This document shows, one piece after another, positions 1-7,719 of a stretch of 35,477 bases of DNA; the stretch's first letter is position 1, and each line of letters opens with the position of its first letter. The position numbers and the translations under genes are program-made. Source of the stretch: an uncultured Prevotella sp. (GTDB taxonomy: Bacteria; Bacteroidota; Bacteroidia; Bacteroidales; Bacteroidaceae); the NCBI GenBank assembly GCA_934203355.1, contig CAKPZC010000019.1, positions 1-35,477 on the forward strand. The letters are read 5' to 3'. Below the pieces are notes generated by a model, which was not told the origin of the DNA, made no database searches, and worked only from the letters and a program-made list of their open reading frames with translations.

Positions 1-211
1 GTCTCTCCACAGCCAAAGCTGGCAGACGACCCGCATATACAGGCATGGATATGACAACCAAATCATCAGCATTGACACTTGGATATTTCAAGTTCTCCGC
101 CTTCGTGCAAAGTTCTGTAATATAGCTCTCCGCCTCGAATGCCCTGCATAGCAACTCGCTCACACGGCGCGTACCGCCTGTAGGGCTGAATGTTAATTGA
201 TGTATATTCAT
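1..211 (-). CDS. Flavodoxin/ferredoxin-type (EFR1-like) protein, 5' part only
   Basis: Only the first 70 codons are inside the window; the gene continues past base 1. The start ATG is at 211 and the frame stays open to the edge. The N-terminus reads MNIHQLTFSPTGGTRRV, in which the S-P-T-G-G-T-R segment (about residues 9-15) matches the FMN-phosphate loop of flavodoxins, followed about 45 residues later by the hydrophobic strand DLVVISMPVYAGRLP. This pair is typical of EFR1-family proteins, which carry an N-terminal flavodoxin and a C-terminal 4Fe-4S region; the iron-sulfur part would lie outside the window and is inferred only. It lies 43 nt downstream of the DUF4838 gene on the same strand and no promoter is seen between them, so readthrough is possible. 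Confidence 0.7.
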   Translation of the reverse strand, partial: MNIHQLTFSPTGGTRRVSELLCRAFEAESYITELCTKAENLKYPSVNADDLVVISMPVYAGRLPALAVER

Positions 212-254
212 AATCTAAGTTTTATTAATAATGCTTATGTATTTATGTATGAGC

Positions 255-2444
255 TCACTCTATTGTGACCTCGTCCATGAAGAACCATGCAGGATAGCCC
301 ACTCCATAATGCCATGACGGACACAAACCAAGACCCTTCACAACCACACGAACATATCGTGCTGTGACTGGTGATGAGGCAACCGAGCCTTGCACGAATT
401 TCACGCTTATGTCGCGATCCTCGGGAAATTCATGAGTTCCGAAAAGACTGTATGTTTTGTCGTCGTCGCTATAATAATAAGTGACACTTCTCGGCAACAA
501 CACCCACGCTCCGAGTTGATGAAGGAAGTCGGTAGAAATACTGCTGAACGTCTTGCTCTCGCCCATATCCAGAACGAAATCAGCATCTTTGCCTTCCCAG
601 CCTACCCAACTCTCAACAAATGTGGTGCCTCCATAAAGTCCGTCGGTCAAGGCCTTTTCGGCTATTGGCTGATAGCGTTCTGCAGGATGAATATTCCATC
701 GTATTTTAGCATTGGCAGCCTTATTGTTGTTTTTTGAAGGAAGGAAGCGCTTACGATATAGCTCACAGTAATCGGCAGGACGATTGTTTCGCTCGTTTAG
801 TGTGGGAATTTTAAACCGCTCACATTGAGAGCGGAATGTCTCAAGCTGTTCTGCTACCCTCGCCTTGTTGCCACCAGGCTCTGTACGTGCTATCTCAAGT
901 TCGCTGTAGCGCAATGGCAAACGAGCTATTTGCACATGAGCAAGTCTTGTCGAATCCGCGTTTACGGCACGCTCGGCGTTATCAAACAATTCGTTGTAGA
1001 CCTTGCGCAAATTCTTATTGAGCATTCCGTGCTTATGAGTAATCGGCGAATCATATATCCATAGGTCTGTACCCGACGACAACAATGCCCCTTGTAGCAT
1101 TTGTTGATAGCGATATAAATATGGAGCTGCCTCACCATAATATTCACACATGAATCGCTTCATCAACGAATCTTCGTCGAGAGTGGGATTCCACATCAGC
1201 TTGCCAAGCATATAAGCACGCATCTCGCAGAAGTCGGTACCCAAAGAGCCGTTCACCTGCTCAAAGAGCATTGTGGCATGATTTCGTTTGAATAGTTCTA
1301 TGTTTTTCTTCAATATATGGAAGTTAGGAAATGGAGCCACTACATTGTCGAAATTGATGCCATAGTCCCACACAAAAATATTATTGGAAATCTTCGACCA
1401 TCCCTCCATCGCCTTCACGAAGTCCTGGCCAGAAGCATTGTCGGTAAGAGGCACCTCGCGCTTGCTATCTATGTCGCATAGCATGATATTCACATTAGGC
1501 AACGGACGCACGTGCTTTGGCGGATGCATCGTAAAAAGATAAGCCAACGTGGAGAATTGCTTGTCGGGAAAACGCTCAGCCAGACGGTTAAGAAAACGAA
1601 TATAGTTGCCCGAGGGTGAACCCTCATATTCATTTACCTTCTTGCACTCGGGACATTGACAATAGGTGTCGTTGCCGTCGTTCTGACTTATGCTCATGAT
1701 GGTCTTGTCGGGATTAGCCTTGAATATTGAATCAACACGCGCTGCTACAATATCGAATATCTCGGGATTGGTGAGACACCACTGGCTGTGATTACCCGGA
1801 CGACGCTCGCCATTTATGAACGAGTAGTACTCGGGATGTTCTTTGCCATAAACCGCAGATGGAAGCAAACGGTCGAATGTATGCACCCATAGATTGTCGG
1901 CAAATATCTCATTAGGCTCTGCCAAACGAAACCAGTCATAATATATAGGGTCGTCACAACCATAGCTCATGGTTTGACGATAGCGGAAAGCAGGAGTCTC
2001 AACCTTATGAATAGCAGGAATGGAAATGTCGCGCGACGGCGTAAGCGTATAACACTCCTTGGCAAGATAGTTCATTCCTATATACTGCTCAAGCATGGTG
2101 CAAACACCATATATTGCCCCCTTGCCGCCAGCCGACATTATGCGCAAGATGCCATCATGGCAGTCGAGCACAAATCCGTCGTTCTGGGCTTCTTGGGTAG
2201 TTTCGCCAATAACAATTGTGCCCTTTGTGACATTCTTGTTTACAGCTATTGGAAGTTCAGCGCCTGATGTTTCTTTTACAAAACGTCTAAGCAGAGTAGC
2301 GGCTTTCTTGTTGTTCTCGGTTTCGGCAACAAGCACAATTTGCGCCTTGGGCTTGCCCTTGGCGACAAGCGTTATTTGAGCCTGGGCAGCAGCCGAAAAA
2401 CAAACTACAGCCGAGAGCACAAACATTCGAGTTGATTTTAGCAT
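255..2444 (-). CDS. Secreted DUF4838 domain protein, glycosidase-like, with C-terminal discoidin-like domain
   Basis: A protein of 729 residues. An upstream in-frame start at 2531 exists, but it lies before the promoter at 2481-2511; the ATG at 2444 begins a normal signal peptide (MLKSTRMFVLSAVVCFSAAAQAQ). Residues about 25-150 resemble the alpha-glucuronidase-type N-terminal domain. The middle has the DUF4838 hallmark with clustered cysteines and a histidine-rich stretch (SQNDGNDTYCQCPECKK, then LAYLFTMHPPKHV). The last 130 residues look like an F5/8-type C carbohydrate-binding domain (ALTDGLYGG, then a tryptophan-rich strand and a terminal FMDEVTIE). This family is common in gut Bacteroidota and is presumed to act on glycans in the periplasm or at the surface, but its substrate is not known. 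No SusC/SusD pair or sugar regulator is nearby, so it is not part of a recognisable polysaccharide utilisation locus here. Confidence 0.85.
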   Translation of the reverse strand: MLKSTRMFVLSAVVCFSAAAQAQITLVAKGKPKAQIVLVAETENNKKAATLLRRFVKETSGAELPIAVNKNVTKGTIVIGETTQEAQNDGFVLDCHDGILRIMSAGGKGAIYGVCTMLEQYIGMNYLAKECYTLTPSRDISIPAIHKVETPAFRYRQTMSYGCDDPIYYDWFRLAEPNEIFADNLWVHTFDRLLPSAVYGKEHPEYYSFINGERRPGNHSQWCLTNPEIFDIVAARVDSIFKANPDKTIMSISQNDGNDTYCQCPECKKVNEYEGSPSGNYIRFLNRLAERFPDKQFSTLAYLFTMHPPKHVRPLPNVNIMLCDIDSKREVPLTDNASGQDFVKAMEGWSKISNNIFVWDYGINFDNVVAPFPNFHILKKNIELFKRNHATMLFEQVNGSLGTDFCEMRAYMLGKLMWNPTLDEDSLMKRFMCEYYGEAAPYLYRYQQMLQGALLSSGTDLWIYDSPITHKHGMLNKNLRKVYNELFDNAERAVNADSTRLAHVQIARLPLRYSELEIARTEPGGNKARVAEQLETFRSQCERFKIPTLNERNNRPADYCELYRKRFLPSKNNNKAANAKIRWNIHPAERYQPIAEKALTDGLYGGTTFVESWVGWEGKDADFVLDMGESKTFSSISTDFLHQLGAWVLLPRSVTYYYSDDDKTYSLFGTHEFPEDRDISVKFVQGSVASSPVTARYVRVVVKGLGLCPSWHYGVGYPAWFFMDEVTIE

Positions 2445-2480
2445 AATATATTTTTTATTTAGTTTGATTTGTTTTGTAAA

Positions 2481-2511
2481 CAAAGGTAACATAAATAGGC
2501 GACAATACAAA
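2481..2511 (-). promoter_or_regulatory. Bacteroidota-type promoter for the DUF4838 gene
   Basis: On the minus strand TTTG (2511-2508) is followed after exactly 19 nt by TACCTTTG (2488-2481), matching the Bacteroidota -33 TTTG and -7 TAnnTTTG consensus. The expected leader is roughly 30 nt before the ATG at 2444. The region around -33 is identical over 19 bases to the promoter at 12416-12446. Confidence 0.85.
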
Positions 2512-2520
2512 ATAAATACG

Positions 2521-2528
2521 TAACTTTG
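2521..2528 (+). promoter_or_regulatory. Probable -7 element for rfbCDB
   Basis: TAACTTTG followed by C fits the TAnnTTTG -7 box and lies about 50 nt before the rfbC ATG. No TTTG is present 19-20 nt upstream, so the -33 half is weak or absent. It faces away from the DUF4838 promoter 10 nt further left. Confidence 0.5.
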
Positions 2529-2577
2529 CAATATATAGAGACTAAAGCTTACTTATAAATATACTTATATAAAAAAT

Positions 2578-3147
2578 ATGGAAGTAATAAAAACAGATAT
2601 TGAAGGTGTAGTCATCATCGAGCCACGCATTTTCAAGGATGCAAGAGGCTATTTCTTCGAGAGCTACTCGCAACGTGAGTTTGAGCAGAAGATTGGAAAG
2701 ATTGACTTCTGCCAAGACAACGAAAGCATGTCAACCTATGGCGTAATGCGCGGACTACATTTCCAACGTCCACCTTTCACCCAAAGCAAATTGGTTAGAT
2801 GTGTGAAAGGAAGCGTGCTCGACGTAGCAGTCGACATACGCAAAGGAAGTGCGACATATGGCAAGCACGTGGCTGTGGAACTAACGGAGGACAACCACCG
2901 CCAGTTCTTCATACCAAGAGGATTCGCCCACGGTTTTGCTGTGCTAAGCGATGTGGCTGTGTTCCAATACAAATGCGACAACTTCTATCATCCAGAGGCT
3001 GACGGAGGAATATCCATACTCGACGATTCGCTCAACATCGACTGGCGCATACCGACAAACAAGGCTATCCTCAGCGATAAAGATACGAAACACGAACTGC
3101 TGAAAGATTTCGACTCTCCTTTCAGTATAGATAAGCCTCTCTACTAA
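2578..3147 (+). CDS. rfbC: dTDP-4-dehydrorhamnose 3,5-epimerase
   Basis: A protein of 189 residues, the normal length for RmlC. It epimerises carbons 3 and 5 of dTDP-4-keto-6-deoxyglucose, the third step in making dTDP-L-rhamnose for surface polysaccharide, in the cytosol. The cupin fold is recognisable: MRGLHFQ places the catalytic base His61, KLVRCVKGSVLDVAVDIRKG forms the core strands with Lys71, FIPRGFAHGF is the family signature, and Tyr131 is at the expected acid position. It is the first gene of a three-gene plus-strand operon, 56 nt before the rfbD ATG chosen here. The usual partner rfbA is not next to it: upstream lies a divergent, unrelated gene. Confidence 0.96.
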   Translation: MEVIKTDIEGVVIIEPRIFKDARGYFFESYSQREFEQKIGKIDFCQDNESMSTYGVMRGLHFQRPPFTQSKLVRCVKGSVLDVAVDIRKGSATYGKHVAVELTEDNHRQFFIPRGFAHGFAVLSDVAVFQYKCDNFYHPEADGGISILDDSLNIDWRIPTNKAILSDKDTKHELLKDFDSPFSIDKPLY

Positions 3148-3203
3148 GTGGCTACTTACACGAAAGCGATTTTGACAAAATGAAACATAACAAAAGGAAT
3201 CAC

Positions 3204-4088
3204 ATGAACATACTTGTTACAGGAGCTAACGGCCAACTCGGACACGAGATGCAACGCGTAGCCAAAGAAAGCAATGACCATTTTATATTCACCGATGTGG
3301 CTGAAGGATATGAAAATCTCGATATCACAAACATAGAAGCCATACGCAAGACAATAAAGGACAACAATATCGAAGTGATAGTAAATTGTGCCGCCTACAC
3401 CAACGTAGACCGTGCAGAAACCGACTATGACACAGCCAACCTTATCAACAACATAGCAGTGGGCAACCTTGCCACAGCTATAAAGGAAGTCGACGGCACC
3501 CTAATACATATATCCACCGACTATGTGTTTCAAGGCGACCGCAATATTCCATGTCGCGAGGATTGGACTACAAATCCTTTAGGTGTCTATGGCAAAACAA
3601 AATTGGCTGGCGAAAAGGCCATCGAGACAACAGGATGCAAACACATCATTCTACGCACAGCATGGCTATACTCGAAATGGGGAAAGAACTTCGTGAAGAC
3701 AATGCAGTATCTCACAGCATCGAAGGACGAACTGAAGGTTGTGTTCGACCAAGTGGGAACACCAACTTTCGCAGGCGACCTTGCCGATACTATCGCTCAT
3801 ATAATAAGCACACGTCAAATGAACAAGACAGGAATCTACCACTTCTCAAACGAAGGTGTGTGCTCATGGTTCGACTTCGCAAAAATCATCTGCGAACTGT
3901 CGGGCAATACTTGCAACATAAAGCCATGCTATAGCGAGGAATTCCCAAGTCCGGTGAAACGTCCACATTTCTCAGTACTCGACAAGTCGAAATTAAAGAA
4001 AACTTTTGACATCGATGTCCCCTACTGGACCGACTCGCTGAAGATTTGCATCAAGCAACTGGCTGGCAATACCACCGACAACAACTAA
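3204..4088 (+). CDS. rfbD: dTDP-4-dehydrorhamnose reductase
   Basis: From the ATG at 3204 the product is 294 residues and begins directly with the Rossmann strand MNILVTGANGQLG, the family's normal start. An in-frame ATG at 3180 would add MKHNKRNH, which has no counterpart in the family; an AAGGAA run a few bases before 3204 also favours the later start. Residues 7-13 form the nucleotide-binding loop, NCAAYTNVDRAE is the conserved substrate region, HISTDYVF carries the catalytic Thr, and YGKTK (Tyr129/Lys133) is the SDR catalytic pair. It reduces dTDP-4-keto-L-rhamnose to dTDP-L-rhamnose with NAD(P)H. The next gene, rfbB, starts 37 nt after its stop. Confidence 0.95.
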   Translation: MNILVTGANGQLGHEMQRVAKESNDHFIFTDVAEGYENLDITNIEAIRKTIKDNNIEVIVNCAAYTNVDRAETDYDTANLINNIAVGNLATAIKEVDGTLIHISTDYVFQGDRNIPCREDWTTNPLGVYGKTKLAGEKAIETTGCKHIILRTAWLYSKWGKNFVKTMQYLTASKDELKVVFDQVGTPTFAGDLADTIAHIISTRQMNKTGIYHFSNEGVCSWFDFAKIICELSGNTCNIKPCYSEEFPSPVKRPHFSVLDKSKLKKTFDIDVPYWTDSLKICIKQLAGNTTDNN

Positions 4089-4125
4089 CCATTACTATAA
4101 TTAATAAACTTTAAATTTCATCATC

Positions 4126-5256
4126 ATGCGAACAATCATCATCACAGGCGGAGCCGGATTCATCGGCTCACATGTTGTAAGACTATTCGTCAACAAGTAT
4201 CCCAACTATCATATCATCAATCTCGACAAACTAACTTATGCAGGAAACCTCGCCAATCTAAAGGACATAGAGGACCGCGACAACTACACTTTCATAAAGG
4301 GAGACATATGCGACTTTGAACTCGTCATGCAGCTCATGCAGAAACACCATGTCGACGGCATCATTCATCTTGCTGCCGAGAGTCATGTCGACCGCTCCAT
4401 CAAGGACCCCTTCACCTTTGCCCGCACCAACGTTATGGGCACTCTGACCCTACTGCAAGCAGCCAAACTTTATTGGGAGTCGCTGCCCGAGAAGTATGAA
4501 GGCAAACGTTTCTACCACATTTCCACCGATGAAGTGTACGGAGCATTGGAATTAACAAATCCCGAGGGCATCGAGTCGCCATTCACCACCAAGGCCTCAA
4601 GCGACCATCATCATGCCTACGGCCACGATTTCTTCACAGAGGATAAGAAATACAACCCACACTCGCCCTACTCTGCATCTAAGGCTTCGAGCGATCATTT
4701 CGTGCGTGCCTTCCACGACACTTACGGAATGCCTACCGTCGTGACCAATTGCTCCAACAACTATGGTCCTTACCAGTTCCCCGAGAAACTGATTCCGCTT
4801 TTTATCAACAACATACGCCATCGCAAACCGCTACCAGTTTACGGTGAAGGACTCAACGTGCGCGACTGGCTCTATGTTGAGGACCATGCACGTGCCATCG
4901 ACCTCATCTTCCACCAAGGCAAGATAGCCGACACCTATAACATCGGCGGATTCAACGAATGGAAAAACATTGACATCATACATGTACTCATTAATACTGT
5001 AGACCGACTGTTGGGACGCAAAGAAGGCGAAGACCTCAACCTCATTACTCACGTCACCGACCGTATGGGACACGACATGCGCTATGCTATTGACTCGCGC
5101 AAATTGCAACGTGAACTTGGCTGGGAGCCGTCGTTACAATTCGAGGAAGGCATTGAGAAAACTGTGAGATGGTATCTCGACAACCAGGCATGGATGGACA
5201 ACGTGACATCTGGAGACTACCAGAAATACTACGACGATATGTATCAGAACAGATAA
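4126..5256 (+). CDS. rfbB: dTDP-glucose 4,6-dehydratase
   Basis: A protein of 376 residues that turns dTDP-glucose into dTDP-4-keto-6-deoxyglucose, the second step of rhamnose synthesis. GGAGFIGS (residues 8-15) is the NAD loop; the Thr134-Asp135-Glu136 triad (STDEVYG) and Tyr182-x-x-x-Lys186 (YSASK) are the dehydratase catalytic residues. NNYGPYQFPEKLIP and NVRDWLYVEDHA are further signatures. The segment between the TDE triad and the catalytic Tyr is longer than in enterobacterial RmlB (about 40 residues, with several His), which I believe is usual in Prevotella and Bacteroides. The order C-D-B is expected; rfbA, which supplies dTDP-glucose, is missing from the window. A strong terminator follows the stop by 11 nt. 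Confidence 0.96.
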   Translation: MRTIIITGGAGFIGSHVVRLFVNKYPNYHIINLDKLTYAGNLANLKDIEDRDNYTFIKGDICDFELVMQLMQKHHVDGIIHLAAESHVDRSIKDPFTFARTNVMGTLTLLQAAKLYWESLPEKYEGKRFYHISTDEVYGALELTNPEGIESPFTTKASSDHHHAYGHDFFTEDKKYNPHSPYSASKASSDHFVRAFHDTYGMPTVVTNCSNNYGPYQFPEKLIPLFINNIRHRKPLPVYGEGLNVRDWLYVEDHARAIDLIFHQGKIADTYNIGGFNEWKNIDIIHVLINTVDRLLGRKEGEDLNLITHVTDRMGHDMRYAIDSRKLQRELGWEPSLQFEEGIEKTVRWYLDNQAWMDNVTSGDYQKYYDDMYQNR

Positions 5257-5267
5257 CATATAACACA

Positions 5268-5306
5268 AAAGGCAGTGTCAACACAAATGCTGACACTGCC
5301 TTTTTT
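5268..5306. terminator. Intrinsic terminator, probably bidirectional
   Basis: A perfect 13-bp stem (AAAGGCAGTGTCA at 5268-5280 with its complement at 5291-5303) and a 10-nt loop, followed on the plus strand by six T. The A run on the left gives a T run on the minus strand too. It separates the rfb operon from the converging DUF4295 gene and can serve both. Confidence 0.93.
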
Positions 5307-5344
5307 ATATTAATTCAATTAAGAATCTTGCTTTATGGTGATAA

Positions 5345-5503
5345 TTACTTCTTGAAGAAGTCCTTAACAGCCTCGTTAGCAACCATGCGCTCATCAAACA
5401 TGTAAGCACCAGTCTTCGGGCTCTTCACCATCTTGATAACCTTTGTATATGCGCGACCATCCGTAGAACCTTCACGAAGGGTAGCGACCGCTTTCTTTGC
5501 CAT
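5345..5503 (-). CDS. DUF4295 small basic protein
   Basis: A 52-residue protein, MAKKAVATLREGSTDGR at the N-terminus and ending in EAVKDFFKK. It is recognised as the DUF4295 family, a Bacteroidota-specific small protein nearly always encoded right after rpmG. Its function is not established; the high Lys/Arg content and its place next to two ribosomal protein genes suggest a ribosome-associated role, which is inference. It starts 13 nt after rpmG on the same strand. In Bacteroidales I know, ftsY usually comes next, but here the transcript meets the terminator at 5268-5306. Confidence 0.9.
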   Translation of the reverse strand: MAKKAVATLREGSTDGRAYTKVIKMVKSPKTGAYMFDERMVANEAVKDFFKK

Positions 5504-5516
5504 ATCTTATATGTTA

Positions 5517-5708
5517 TTACTTAATCTCCTTGTGAAGAGTCATCTTCTTGAGGATGGGGTTATACTTCATTAATTCCATACGGTCTGGAGTGTTCTTACG
5601 ATTCTTGGTAGTCACGTAACGGCTTGTTCCAGGCAGACCGCTGTTCTTCATCTCAGTGCACTCGAGAATAACCTGTACTCTGTTGCCCTTTGCTTTCTTT
5701 GATGCCAT
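5517..5708 (-). CDS. rpmG: 50S ribosomal protein L33 (bL33)
   Basis: A 63-residue basic protein, [19 protein letters not shown] at the start, with the L33 signature around [24 protein letters not shown]. Only one cysteine is present, so this is the zinc-independent form rather than the four-cysteine ribbon. It is a component of the large ribosomal subunit near the E site. It lies 4 nt after rpmB and 13 nt before the DUF4295 gene, forming one transcription unit from the promoter at 6028-6058. Confidence 0.97.
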   Translation of the reverse strand: MASKKAKGNRVQVILECTEMKNSGLPGTSRYVTTKNRKNTPDRMELMKYNPILKKMTLHKEIK

Positions 5709-5712
5709 TTAC

Positions 5713-5976
5713 TTATTCTCCTATTACTTTAATGTCACTCCAGTCACAATAGCCTTTAGACACAGCCTGCTTGAGGGCAGCGTCCAAGCCCACTTTGTTA
5801 ATAAGACGCAGACCTGCTGCGCTAATCTTGAGGCTAATCCAGCAGTTCTCCTCAACATAGAAGAACTTCTTGCTGAACAAGTTCACATCGAAAGAACGCT
5901 TTGTGCGGTGCTTTGAGTGTGATACGTTGTTACCTATCTGGGCTTTCTTTCCCGTAATCTGACAAATTTTCGACAT
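5713..5976 (-). CDS. rpmB: 50S ribosomal protein L28 (bL28)
   Basis: An 87-residue protein starting [20 protein letters not shown], a typical bL28 N-terminus with [15 protein letters not shown] following. The open frame extends upstream to 6057, but the added 27 residues overlap the promoter at 6028-6058 and are unlike the family, so the ATG at 5976 is used. The middle ([21 protein letters not shown]) and the C-terminal helix fit bL28. It heads the rpmB-rpmG-DUF4295 unit and has a leader of about 45 nt. Confidence 0.97.
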   Translation of the reverse strand: MSKICQITGKKAQIGNNVSHSKHRTKRSFDVNLFSKKFFYVEENCWISLKISAAGLRLINKVGLDAALKQAVSKGYCDWSDIKVIGE

Positions 5977-6027
5977 TTCTATCTGCTTTTTTGTATTCGT
6001 TTTTTGATACCTATTCCAAACAGGATG

Positions 6028-6058
6028 CAAAATTAGCGACTTTTTCCGAGAACGCAAA
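6028..6058 (-). promoter_or_regulatory. Promoter of rpmB-rpmG-DUF4295
   Basis: On the minus strand TTTG (6058-6055), 19 nt, then TAATTTTG (6035-6028) followed by C. The exact match to the Bacteroidota consensus shows the ribosomal genes can be transcribed separately from the pncC gene upstream. Confidence 0.88.
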
Positions 6059-6115
6059 ACATTCTATTAAATAATATAGTATATTTAATATTTTTTTTGT
6101 TTTGCAGCCTCATTT

Positions 6116-6655
6116 TTACTCACTTACGGGAATTATTGGGGCTTTTTCTTCTCTCTTCACCTTTGGTGCGTTCTCCTTAAGGAAGTCTATAAACATCTGT
6201 AAAGCTTTGCTTGTGGCGATAGCAAGATTTATGTCGCGTCCATAGTCCTCCGTAAGCTTCATTGTGACAATATTTTTCGCATTGCCACAAGCAAGCCATA
6301 TTGTACCCACTGGTATCTCGGCTGTTCCACCACCAGGTCCTGCTGTACCAGTAGAGGCTATAGCGAAATCTACATCAAGAACCTTAATAGCTCCCTCGAC
6401 CATTGCCTTTGCCACATCCTCACAGACGGCAGTTTGCTCCTCAAGCATCTGATGATCAACTCCAAGCAGACGCTCCTTTATCTCGTTGGTGTAGGATATT
6501 ATGCCACCCTTGAAATAAGTAGAAGCTCCTGGAACTGCAATTATCGACTCGGCTATTCGCCCACCTGTGCAGCTCTCTGCCGAGCCCACAGTTAGCCCAG
6601 ACTCGTAGAGATACTGTTGAATCTCACGGCTAAGTATTTTCTTTTCAAATTCCAT
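6116..6655 (-). CDS. pncC: CinA-family nicotinamide-nucleotide amidohydrolase
   Basis: A 179-residue single-domain CinA C-terminal protein. The family deamidates nicotinamide mononucleotide to nicotinate mononucleotide, recycling NAD breakdown products. The signatures are SAESCTGG (residues 25-32, containing the nucleophilic serine region), PGASTYFKGGIISYTNEIK, and the glycine-rich STGTAGPGGGT. There is no N-terminal molybdopterin-binding-like COG1058 domain, so this is the stand-alone form. The C-terminal 20 residues are charged and not conserved. It begins 31 nt after tsaD on the same strand. The 139 nt after it hold the rpmB promoter, and no clear hairpin terminator is seen. Confidence 0.92.
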   Translation of the reverse strand: MEFEKKILSREIQQYLYESGLTVGSAESCTGGRIAESIIAVPGASTYFKGGIISYTNEIKERLLGVDHQMLEEQTAVCEDVAKAMVEGAIKVLDVDFAIASTGTAGPGGGTAEIPVGTIWLACGNAKNIVTMKLTEDYGRDINLAIATSKALQMFIDFLKENAPKVKREEKAPIIPVSE

Positions 6656-6686
6656 TTTTATATCTGATTATTTTAAATATTCCAAA

Positions 6687-7700
6687 CTACTTGAACGTCA
6701 CCTTGCTAAATGCAGGCTTGTCGATGGAGCAGAAGTCCTTGTCGAGGAACTTGTAGTAGCCCGTGACACCAATCATAGCCGCATTGTCGGTAGTATAGCT
6801 AAACTTGGGAATATAAATAGTCCAGCCATAACGCTTTGCATGGTCGTGGAAGGCATTGCGCAATCCATTGTTGGCCGACACTCCGCCAGCCACAGCCACA
6901 TGCTTTATACCCGTCTGTTTCACAGCAAGACGAAGTTTCTTCATCAAAATATCGACAATGGTATGCTCAAGACTTGCTGCAAGGTCATTCTTGTGATGCT
7001 CTATAAATTCTGGGTCGTCTTGTATCCATTTGCGCAAGCTATAGAGAAACGACGTTTTCAATCCACTGAAGCTATAATCCAATCCAGGGATGTGTGGCTC
7101 TGAGAACTTATAGGCAAGCGGATTGCCCTGACGCGCCAAACGGTCGATGATAGGTCCACCAGGATAGCCCAACCCCATCACCTTCGAACACTTGTCGATT
7201 GCTTCTCCAGCAGCATCGTCGATGGTCTGTCCAAGCACCTCCATATCGTTATAGGCATTCACCTTGACAATCTGCGAGTTGCCACCCGACACAAGTAAAC
7301 AGAGGAAAGGAAACGGAGGTGTTGTGTCTTCAGGTTTCTCCTTGATAAAATGCGCCATCACATGACCCTGCAAGTGATTAACGTCAATCATAGGAATGCC
7401 AAGACTGCGAGCAAATCCCTTGGTGAAGCTCACGCCTACAAGCAGCGAACCCATGAGTCCCGGACCGCGCGTGAAGGCTACTGCCGACAATTGTTCCTTG
7501 GTGATACCTGCACGCTTCAATGCAGCGCTCACAACGGGCACTATATTTTGTTGATGAGCGCGCGATGCAAGTTCAGGCACAACGCCACCATACTCGAAAT
7601 GAACGTCCTGTGAAGCTGTCACGTTGCTCAACAATATATTATCCTGGAGCACGGCTGCGCTAGTGTCATCGCAACTGCTCTCTATACCTAATATGTACAT
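6687..7700 (-). CDS. tsaD: tRNA N6-adenosine threonylcarbamoyltransferase
   Basis: A 337-residue Kae1/TsaD protein that transfers threonylcarbamoyl to A37 of ANN-decoding tRNAs with TsaB and TsaE. It begins MYILGIESSCDDTSAA, the typical phosphate-binding start of this ASKHA-fold family. The metal-binding pair is His109 and His113 in NHLQGHVMAH, and LVSGGNSQ, GEAIDKCSK, SFSGLKTS and VAGGVSANNGLR are further signatures ending with the metal ligand in TDNAAMIG. It lies 19 nt after map and 31 nt before pncC in the long minus-strand operon. Confidence 0.97.
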   Translation of the reverse strand: MYILGIESSCDDTSAAVLQDNILLSNVTASQDVHFEYGGVVPELASRAHQQNIVPVVSAALKRAGITKEQLSAVAFTRGPGLMGSLLVGVSFTKGFARSLGIPMIDVNHLQGHVMAHFIKEKPEDTTPPFPFLCLLVSGGNSQIVKVNAYNDMEVLGQTIDDAAGEAIDKCSKVMGLGYPGGPIIDRLARQGNPLAYKFSEPHIPGLDYSFSGLKTSFLYSLRKWIQDDPEFIEHHKNDLAASLEHTIVDILMKKLRLAVKQTGIKHVAVAGGVSANNGLRNAFHDHAKRYGWTIYIPKFSYTTDNAAMIGVTGYYKFLDKDFCSIDKPAFSKVTFK

Positions 7701-7719
7701 TTTTCCTGATTTTTAAGTG

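Noticed and set aside
255..2444. DUF4838 gene as part of a polysaccharide utilisation locus with GH84
   Set aside because: The two genes are 17 kb apart, no SusC/SusD or sensor gene is present, and neighbours are housekeeping genes.
4591..4695. Repeated KASSD peptide in rfbB (residues 156-160 and 186-190) as an internal duplication
   Set aside because: The flanking residues and codons differ, and this longer insert appears to be normal for the family in Bacteroidales.
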